Notes under the pieces: model-generated
What the model was told of the DNA's origin: nothing
The model's input: only the letters and a program-made list of their open reading frames with translations
Databases searched by the model: none
Shown here: positions 6,997-12,392 of the stretch, in pieces
How the letters are laid out: the number at the start of each line of letters is the position of its first letter
Position numbering within the stretch: the first letter of the stretch is position 1
Assembly: GCA_937928295.1 (NCBI GenBank)
Contig: CALEYY010000208.1
Coordinates: forward strand, 1 to 30,519
Source: an uncultured Moraxellaceae bacterium
GTDB lineage: Bacteria; Pseudomonadota; Gammaproteobacteria; Pseudomonadales; Moraxellaceae
Reading direction: 5' to 3'
Length of the DNA: 30,519 bases
Position numbers and translations under genes: made by a program

Positions 6997-7845
6997 TCAG
7001 GCCACCGAAAAGGCCAGATTGTCGATCAGCCTCGTCTTGCCCAGACGGGCGGCCACTAAAATAACCAGTTCTGTGGCGTTAGGGGCAGGCGCTTTCAGGT
7101 CTTGCGAGCATACCTCTACATAGTCAGGAACAAAGCCGCATTTCGTCAAATGCGTCTTTGCCGCCTCGGCCAAGGCAGCGTAGTCACGCTGGCCGGCCAC
7201 AATGGCATTCTGTAACTGAGTCAGCGTTTGATAGATCAGCGGCGCTTGGGCGCGCTCCGCTTCCGTCAGAAAACCGTTGCGAGAGCTCAGGGCCAGGCCG
7301 TCGTCGGCGCGCTGAGTCGGCATGCCGATAATGCTGGTGGGAATACACAGCTCCGTGACTAGGCGTCGAATGACGGCAAGCTGCTGATAGTCCTTTTCGC
7401 CAAAAAGCGCCATGTCGGGCTGGATGATGTTGAGCAGCTTGGTGACTACGGTGGCAACGCCGGTGAAATGGCCGGGGCGGGAGGCTCCGCAGAGGCCATC
7501 GGTAATCTCGGCCACCTGCACGGTCGTAATTTGCTGGCGACCATCCGGGTACATTTCTTCGGCAGATGGCGCGAACAGCAAGTTGCAGCCCGCTTCTGCA
7601 AGCAGGCCGGCATCATTTTCCAGCGTGCGGGGATAGCTGCTGAAGTCTTCATTGGCGCCGAATTGGGTCGGGTTTACAAAAATGCTGGTCACGACAAAGT
7701 CGGCGCGACGCTTGGCCTCGGCGACCAGCGAGATATGACCGCTGTGCAGATTGCCCATGGTCGGCACAAAGGCGACAGATTTGCCGGCCTTTCGGGCTTG
7801 CTTCAGCGCGGCTCTAACGCCTTGAATGCTGTTTTCAATTTTCAT
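6997..7845 (-). CDS. panC: Pantothenate synthetase
   Basis: PanC condenses pantoate with beta-alanine using ATP, via a pantoyl-adenylate. The 282-residue length is normal for the family. It shows the nucleotidyltransferase HIGH-type signature PTMGNLHSGH (residues 28-37), VNPTQFGANEDFSSYPRTLE, LFGEKDYQQL and the KMSKS-like loop DGLALSSRNGFL. The start at ATG 7845 is preceded by AGGAA at a good distance. panB ends 24 bp upstream, so panB and panC are probably cotranscribed in the folK-panB-panC order. Confidence 0.97.
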   Translation of the reverse strand: MKIENSIQGVRAALKQARKAGKSVAFVPTMGNLHSGHISLVAEAKRRADFVVTSIFVNPTQFGANEDFSSYPRTLENDAGLLAEAGCNLLFAPSAEEMYPDGRQQITTVQVAEITDGLCGASRPGHFTGVATVVTKLLNIIQPDMALFGEKDYQQLAVIRRLVTELCIPTSIIGMPTQRADDGLALSSRNGFLTEAERAQAPLIYQTLTQLQNAIVAGQRDYAALAEAAKTHLTKCGFVPDYVEVCSQDLKAPAPNATELVILVAARLGKTRLIDNLAFSVA

Positions 7846-7869
7846 TAACCGAGTTCCTGCTGAAACAGT

Positions 7870-8667
7870 TTAAGCAAAGGCATGTTCGGCAGCAGGGTAG
7901 CTGCCTGATTTTACGGCGGTCACATAAGCGCGAAAGGCACCTTCGATGCTGCCATCGCCTTCCGCCAGAAAGTTTTTCACAAAGCGGGCGGGTTTGCCGT
8001 TATGCAGGCCCAGCATGTCGTGCAAGACCAGCACTTGAGCATCGCATGCTGCGCCAGCGCCGATGCCGATGATCGGGATGCCGATGGTCTGCTGCACACG
8101 CTGTGCCAAGCCTTGCGGCACGCATTCCAGCAGCAGTAGTGCAGCGCCGGCGGCTTCCGCAGCTCGTGCATCGGCCAGTAATTGCTCTGCGCCTGTCTCG
8201 TCGCGGCCCTGTACGCGATAGCCGCCCATGACATTGACCGACTGTGGCGTCAGGCCGAGATGGATGCAGACCGGAATGCCGCCGCGCGTTAATTGGGTGA
8301 TGGTTTCGCTGAGCCAGGCGCCGCCTTCGAGTTTGACCATATGTGCGCCAGCGCGCATCAGTGTTGCGGCATTGGCGAGTGCGTCCGTCAGGCTGGCGTA
8401 CGCCATGAAGGGCAGATCGGCCATGAGCAAGGAGGTCTTGTTGCCGCGCGCGACGGCAGCCGTATGGTAGGCCATGTCTGCGACGGTCACCGGCAGTGTG
8501 GAGTCATGCCCTTGCAAGACCATGCCCAGCGAGTCACCGATGAGGATGACCTCAACTTCGGCTCTTGCCATGGCGGCGGCGAAGCTGGCGTCGTAACAAG
8601 TCAAGACGCTGAAGCGTTCACCAGCGGCCTTCAAGGCTTTCAAGGTGTTTAGCGTGACGGCTTTCAT
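7870..8667 (-). CDS. panB: 3-methyl-2-oxobutanoate hydroxymethyltransferase (ketopantoate hydroxymethyltransferase)
   Basis: PanB transfers a hydroxymethyl group from methylene-tetrahydrofolate to ketoisovalerate, the first step of pantoate synthesis. The protein has 265 residues. Residues equivalent to the E. coli metal and catalytic positions fall at the same numbers: Asp45 (ILIGDSLGMV), Asp84 (LMADLPF), Glu114 (VKLEGG) and Glu181 (LLLECVP). The frame is open to 9198, but the extra N-terminal part merely shadows folK. The true start is ATG 8667, with GGAG 6 nt upstream. Its ATG overlaps the folK stop codon (ATGA), implying translational coupling. Pairing with folK makes sense because the enzyme uses a folate cofactor. 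Confidence 0.97.
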   Translation of the reverse strand: MKAVTLNTLKALKAAGERFSVLTCYDASFAAAMARAEVEVILIGDSLGMVLQGHDSTLPVTVADMAYHTAAVARGNKTSLLMADLPFMAYASLTDALANAATLMRAGAHMVKLEGGAWLSETITQLTRGGIPVCIHLGLTPQSVNVMGGYRVQGRDETGAEQLLADARAAEAAGAALLLLECVPQGLAQRVQQTIGIPIIGIGAGAACDAQVLVLHDMLGLHNGKPARFVKNFLAEGDGSIEGAFRAYVTAVKSGSYPAAEHAFA

Positions 8668-9212
8668 GAGGTACTCCACAAGTGTCTGCTGTATTGCTCG
8701 CATGCAGCCAGCCAGCGCGGCTCGGGCCAGGGCTCCAGCGCTTGCTGCACAATAGCGGGCTGCTGCAAAAGTGTGACGAGATTGAGGGTGTCTGACCAGT
8801 GCGCCTGCGGCCATATATCGTGCAAAGGACGCAATACGAAGGCGCGCCGATGCAGTTCGGGATGGGGCACGGTCAGGCGGGCGTCGTTGATGTGCTGGTC
8901 GCCATAAAACAGAATGTCCAGATCCAGCGTTCGCGCGCCCCAGCGCACATCGCGGACACGGCCCGCCGCCAGCTCCAGGGCTTGCAGAGCATCGAGCAGC
9001 TGCCAGGGCGATAGCGATGTATCCAGCGCAACGACGGCGTTGGCGTAGTCTGGCTGCCCGGCCGGGCCGATGGCCGCGCTGCGATAAAGCGCAGAAACAG
9101 CCACGATCTGGCTGCCTGGCAACTCGGCCAAGGCGCTCAGTGCTTGCGTCAAAGTGCCTGGCGCATCGCCGAGATTGCCGCCCAGGCCGATGGCGCAACG
9201 AACATGAGACAT
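8664..9212 (-). CDS. folK: 2-amino-4-hydroxy-6-hydroxymethyldihydropteridine pyrophosphokinase (HPPK)
   Basis: FolK transfers pyrophosphate from ATP to hydroxymethyl-dihydropterin in folate synthesis. The 182-residue protein has the family pattern GLGGNLGDAPGTL (residues 9-21), QPDYANAVVAL and the diagnostic RWGARTLDLDILFYGD (90-105), in which Asp97 and Asp99 bind magnesium, then VPHPELHRRAFVLRPL. It sits 51 bp downstream of pcnB and overlaps panB by 4 bp (ATGA). It is somewhat longer than the E. coli protein (about 160), with a C-terminal extension ending PRWLAACEQYSRHLWSTS. Confidence 0.96.
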   Translation of the reverse strand: MSHVRCAIGLGGNLGDAPGTLTQALSALAELPGSQIVAVSALYRSAAIGPAGQPDYANAVVALDTSLSPWQLLDALQALELAAGRVRDVRWGARTLDLDILFYGDQHINDARLTVPHPELHRRAFVLRPLHDIWPQAHWSDTLNLVTLLQQPAIVQQALEPWPEPRWLAACEQYSRHLWSTS

Positions 9213-9263
9213 CAGAAGCCTCTGCTAAGTCGTATCAGTCGGAAATGGTTTTCGCTGCCCTGC

Positions 9264-10589
9264 TCAGGCATTGGTGCTGGGTTTGCGCTTGCGCTTTTTC
9301 TTGGCTGCGGTCGGTTTGTCTTCCAGCGCGCGTGCCATTTCGGCGCGCAGGCCGGGGTCGGCATCTTGCCAGCGTGTCCACCAAGCACCCATGCCGCCGG
9401 TGTCTTCGCCGGCCAGTTCGCGCAGCACGAGGAAGTCATAGCCGGCCCGAAAGCGTTCGCTTTGTGCTGTCGCCTCTACTTGGCGCGGACGCGGCTGCTC
9501 CAGCTTGGGCTGCATTTCCCAGATGTCGCGCACGGTTTGGCCGACATGCCGTGGAATGGCGGTGCGCTGATGCTGCACCGTGAGCACCTGCTGGCTGGCC
9601 TGCTGCCAGGCCGGCACGGGCGGGACGCCATCGGCGAGCAGGGTGGCCTGGCGATCTTGCGTTACGCCCCAGAGCAAAGCGGCATAGAAGAAGGCGGGAT
9701 TAAGGCCTTTGCCTTCCTGCACGCGCTCGTCGGTGCTTTCGGCGGTGAGCTGCCAGAGCAGGTCGCAGGGGTAGAGTTCGGCTTCTGGGAACAGCACTTC
9801 AAAAAGCCCGAACTCGTGCATGAGGTCCAGCACCGGCAGCGAGTATCCCGCCGAAAACAGCTTCTGGCATTCGTCATACAGGCGGTGCGAGGAGATGTCT
9901 TCGATCAGGCAGGCCAGTTCGGGGATGGGCTGTGCGGTGTTCTCTTCGATGCTGAAGCCGAGCTTGGCTGCGAAGCGAATGGCTCGCAGCATGCGCACGG
10001 GATCTTCGCGATAGCGCGTGACCGGGTCGCCAATCAGGCGCAGCACGCGTGCATCCAGATCTTTCATGCCATGAGCAAAGTCCCACAGGCTGAAGTCGGC
10101 GATGTTGTAGTAGATGGCATTGATGCTGAAGTCACGGCGGGCGGCATCTTCTTCGATATTGCCCCAGACATTGTCGCGCAGAATCATGCCTTCGGCGTTG
10201 GTCTTGGCATTGGCGGCATCGCCTTCGCTGTGATGCGCGCGGAAAGTGGCTACCTCAATGACTTCGCGGCCCCAGCGCACATGGGCCAGGCGGAAGCGTC
10301 GACCGATGATCTGGCATTGGTTGCCGAACAGCTGCTTGACCTGCTCGGGCGTGGCGCTGGTGGCGATGTCGAAGTCTTTGGGCTGCATGCCGAGCAGAAT
10401 GTCGCGCACACCGCCGCCGATGAGGAAGGCCTGATGGCCGCCGTCATGCAGGCGATACAGGGTCTTTACCGCCACGCTGCTGATGTCGCGGCGTGATACG
10501 GCATGCTGATCGCGCGGAATGATGACGGGCTTCAAACGGCTCAATGTTTTGCCGCGTCCACGCCAGCGATCCAACCAACCTTTCAACAT
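9264..10589 (-). CDS. pcnB: Poly(A) polymerase I
   Basis: PcnB adds poly(A) tails to RNA 3' ends and so speeds decay; it belongs to the class II nucleotidyltransferases. Signatures are FLIGGGVRDILLGMQPKDFDIATSATPEQV (residues 55-84 of the chosen start), with the metal-binding aspartates of DFD at 72-74, and IIGRRFRLAHV, which marks poly(A) polymerases rather than CCA-adding enzymes. The C-terminus is very basic (AKKKRKRK), as expected for RNA binding. I chose ATG 10589 (441 residues, MLKGWLDRWRGRGK) over ATG 10607, because Pseudomonas PcnB begins MLKK-like as I recall and a -10 element at 10621-10626 would leave the longer form almost leaderless. It is first in the likely pcnB-folK-panB-panC transcript. 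Confidence 0.93.
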   Translation of the reverse strand: MLKGWLDRWRGRGKTLSRLKPVIIPRDQHAVSRRDISSVAVKTLYRLHDGGHQAFLIGGGVRDILLGMQPKDFDIATSATPEQVKQLFGNQCQIIGRRFRLAHVRWGREVIEVATFRAHHSEGDAANAKTNAEGMILRDNVWGNIEEDAARRDFSINAIYYNIADFSLWDFAHGMKDLDARVLRLIGDPVTRYREDPVRMLRAIRFAAKLGFSIEENTAQPIPELACLIEDISSHRLYDECQKLFSAGYSLPVLDLMHEFGLFEVLFPEAELYPCDLLWQLTAESTDERVQEGKGLNPAFFYAALLWGVTQDRQATLLADGVPPVPAWQQASQQVLTVQHQRTAIPRHVGQTVRDIWEMQPKLEQPRPRQVEATAQSERFRAGYDFLVLRELAGEDTGGMGAWWTRWQDADPGLRAEMARALEDKPTAAKKKRKRKPSTNA

Positions 10590-10620
10590 GCTTGCACTCA
10601 GGGTCATGAATTGAGCGCGG

Positions 10621-10629
10621 ATAATAGCA
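10621..10629 (-). promoter_or_regulatory. Possible extended -10 promoter for pcnB
   Basis: On the minus strand, TGC TATTAT reads as an extended -10 element (one mismatch to TATAAT). No good -35 box is visible. Transcription would start near 10614, just before the annotated pcnB start. Confidence 0.35.
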
Positions 10630-10687
10630 AGATTGCACAGGAACTGCGCAGAGATCAGACGAGGAGGTTAACGAGTGGACGAGCAAT

Positions 10688-10708
10688 GCGGGAGGGGTTA
10701 CCTCCCGC
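10688..10708 (-). terminator. GC-rich hairpin at the likely 3' end of the CrcZ-like RNA
   Basis: GCGGGAGG and CCTCCCGC form a perfect 8-bp stem with a TAACC loop (minus-strand reading). The downstream sequence (ATTGCTCG) lacks a T run, so intrinsic termination would be weak. Confidence 0.45.
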
Positions 10709-10871
10709 GGTCGCTGAACGGTGCGTGGCTTATGGCCATCTTATTATTCGAGGCATTGATTATTTTTTTTGCCCGAGCATCCTGGCATTTGCATTCCGGC
10801 GTCCAGGTCGGTGCTTTTTTTGTGGCCTTCACTTAAGTGAGGCTTTGCGATGAGTTGTTGTTGTTATCGCT
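10688..10871 (-). ncRNA. crcZ: Putative CrcZ-like Hfq/Crc-sequestering small RNA
   Basis: This is the only long non-coding gap (10590-11024), in the place where Pseudomonas encodes CrcZ: between cbrB and pcnB, on their strand. A sigma54 promoter at 10882-10897 predicts a start near 10871. The RNA would carry A-rich motifs of the AANAANAA kind: AACAACAACAAC (10854-10865), seven As (10815-10821, a near match), eight As followed by TAATCAAT (10755-10770) and AATAATAA (10741-10748). The first lies in the 14-nt loop of a hairpin closed by GCGAT/ATCGC (10847-10870). A second hairpin around the palindrome CACTTAAGTG follows. The likely 3' end is a GC-rich hairpin at 10688-10708. Without a T run there, readthrough into pcnB is possible, which would make this a long regulated leader. 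CrcZ soaks up Hfq/Crc and relieves catabolite repression. Identity is inferred from synteny, promoter and motifs; P. aeruginosa CrcZ is longer. Confidence 0.72.
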
Positions 10872-10881
10872 GGTTAGCAAT

Positions 10882-10897
10882 AGCACGCAGCGTGCCA
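10882..10897 (-). promoter_or_regulatory. Sigma54 (-24/-12) promoter
   Basis: On the minus strand, TGGCACGCTGCGTGCT matches the consensus TGGCACGNNNNTTGCW with one mismatch (G for the first T of TTGC). The GG and GC doublets have the correct spacing, and the preceding base is T, also as in the consensus. It drives the CrcZ-like RNA. Confidence 0.85.
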
Positions 10898-10939
10898 ACT
10901 CTGATATTTATATTTCTCATTATAAAACAGTGGCTTGAA

Positions 10940-10952
10940 TATCAATCACTTG
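10940..10952 (+). promoter_or_regulatory. IHF binding site (perfect consensus)
   Basis: TATCAATCACTTG matches WATCAANNNNTTR at every defined position, within an AT-rich stretch. It lies between the putative activator sites (10981-11017) and the sigma54 promoter (10882-10897), where IHF would bend DNA to bring a bound activator to the polymerase. Confidence 0.65.
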
Positions 10953-10980
10953 TTGGATTAGGTCGTTGGGTAGTCGCCGC

Positions 10981-11017
10981 TGTTACAGTGGTAACAAGTT
11001 TGTGTATTTATGTAACA
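10981..11017 (-). promoter_or_regulatory. Putative CbrB upstream activating sequence (three half-sites)
   Basis: TGTTAC (10981-10986), GTAACA (10991-10996) and GTAACA (11012-11017). The two GTAACA copies are 21 bp apart, two helical turns. The cluster starts 84 bp upstream of the -24 element, a normal distance for an enhancer-binding protein, and lies just beyond the cbrB stop codon. CbrB of Pseudomonas is reported to recognise TGTTAC/GTAACA-type half-sites, with three subsites at crcZ (recalled from the literature). Confidence 0.65.
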
Positions 11018-11024
11018 GGTGGCG

Positions 11025-12392
11025 TCAGGGCGTGTCGCCGCCACGCTTGCGTGGAATGCCCAGGCGCTGCCGCCGTTCCCAGAGCGTTTTGCGGCTGATG
11101 CCGAGCTTTTGTGCCAGTTCGGTTTCCGACATCTGATCCTGATGCTCCAGCACAAAGTGCTGAAAATAGTCTTCTAGCGACAATCCGGCGGGTGGATCAC
11201 TACTGACGATGGCTTCTGGGTTGCCCGGTTCCAGAGGGCGCGGAAAGTCGATAGCCAGTAGCTCCGGCGAAATTTCTGGGCCTTCACACAAGATGACCGC
11301 GCGCTCGATGGCATTTTCCAGCTCGCGGATATTGCCGGGCCAGTGGTAGCGGCTCATCGCGCTGATGGCGTCGGCGCTGAAGTGCAGCGGCGTGCTGCCG
11401 AGGCGGCCGATGGTGCGGATCAGTAGCGCATGAGCAATGTCGAGAATATCGTCGCCGCGCTCGCGCAATGGCGGCAGGTTGAGCTCCACCACATTTAGAC
11501 GAAAGAATAGATCCTCGCGGAACTGCCCGGCGCTAGCCATTTGCTTGAGGTTGCGATGCGTGGCGGCGATCAAGCGAACATCGATAGTGCGTGATTGCGT
11601 GGCACCGAGGCGTCGGACTTCTTTTTCCTGCAGCAGGCGCAGCAGACGCGCTTGCGCATCCAGTGGCAGCTCGCCAATTTCGTCGAGAAACAGGGAGCCG
11701 CCATCGGCCGCTTCAACCAGGCCTTTGCGCAGCTGTTGTGCGCCGGTGAAGGCGCCTTTTTCATGGCCGAAAAGCTCGGACTCGATCAGTGATTCGGGGA
11801 TGGCAGCGCAGTTAACCGAAATCAGCGGCGCTTGCCGGCGAGGGCTTTGTTCGTGCAGCGCACGCGCCACCAGCTCCTTGCCGGTGCCGGATTCGCCGTG
11901 AATGAGCACGGTGGTGTTCAGCGGGGCCACGCGCGAAATGCGGCGATGCAGCTGCTGCATGGCTTCGCAATTACCAATGATGCCGCTGTCGGGCTGGCTG
12001 GTAGCCACCGTCATCTGCAGGGCGGCATTTTGGCGGCGCAACAGGCGCTCACGCAGAATACGGTCGATGGTGAGCAGCATGTCATCGTGATCGAAGGGCT
12101 TGGCGATGTAGTCGGCGGCACCGGCGCGCACGGCATCGACGGCCGAGCGGATGCTGGCGAAGCTGGTCATGATCAGCACCGGCGTGTCCGCTGCTTTGTC
12201 GATGAGCGAAATGCCGGCGGCTCCGGGCAGGCGCAGGTCTGAAATGATGAGCGAAAAGGTGTCTAGCGCGGGGCCTGCCAGTGCTTCCTCGACGCTGCCG
12301 GCGAGACTGACCTGATAATTATGGCGTTCCAGCAGCCGCTTCAGGCTGCTCCGGATGACGGCTTCGTCATCCACAATCAAGACATGGTTCAC
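11025..12392 (-). CDS. cbrB: CbrB-type sigma54-dependent response regulator
   Basis: CbrB is the response regulator of the CbrAB system, which controls carbon/nitrogen balance and activates crcZ. The 455-residue protein has a receiver domain (residues 1-115, phospho-acceptor Asp52 in ISDLRLPG), an AAA+ domain with Walker A GESGTGKE (166-173), the sigma54-contacting GAFTGA loop (213-218), a Walker B-like SLFLDEIGE, and a Fis-type helix-turn-helix near the end (LAQKLGISRKTLWERRQRLGIPRKR). All elements needed to activate sigma54 polymerase are intact. The start is GTG 12392, preceded by AGAGGA and overlapping the cbrA stop as GTGA; a longer frame to 12425 adds only unconserved residues before NHVLIVDDE. 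Synteny with pcnB downstream and the half-sites just beyond its stop codon support CbrB rather than NtrC. Confidence 0.93.
   Translation of the reverse strand: MNHVLIVDDEAVIRSSLKRLLERHNYQVSLAGSVEEALAGPALDTFSLIISDLRLPGAAGISLIDKAADTPVLIMTSFASIRSAVDAVRAGAADYIAKPFDHDDMLLTIDRILRERLLRRQNAALQMTVATSQPDSGIIGNCEAMQQLHRRISRVAPLNTTVLIHGESGTGKELVARALHEQSPRRQAPLISVNCAAIPESLIESELFGHEKGAFTGAQQLRKGLVEAADGGSLFLDEIGELPLDAQARLLRLLQEKEVRRLGATQSRTIDVRLIAATHRNLKQMASAGQFREDLFFRLNVVELNLPPLRERGDDILDIAHALLIRTIGRLGSTPLHFSADAISAMSRYHWPGNIRELENAIERAVILCEGPEISPELLAIDFPRPLEPGNPEAIVSSDPPAGLSLEDYFQHFVLEHQDQMSETELAQKLGISRKTLWERRQRLGIPRKRGGDTP

Noticed and set aside
9144..10496. 450-residue plus-strand frame opposite folK/pcnB
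   Set aside because: Antisense shadow of clearly conserved enzymes; no ribosome binding site or family motif.
10850..11098. 82-residue plus-strand frame with a hydrophobic middle in the cbrB-pcnB gap
   Set aside because: It runs antisense through the sigma54 promoter, IHF site and activator sites into cbrB, and has no ribosome binding site. The hydrophobicity follows from the AT-rich regulatory DNA.
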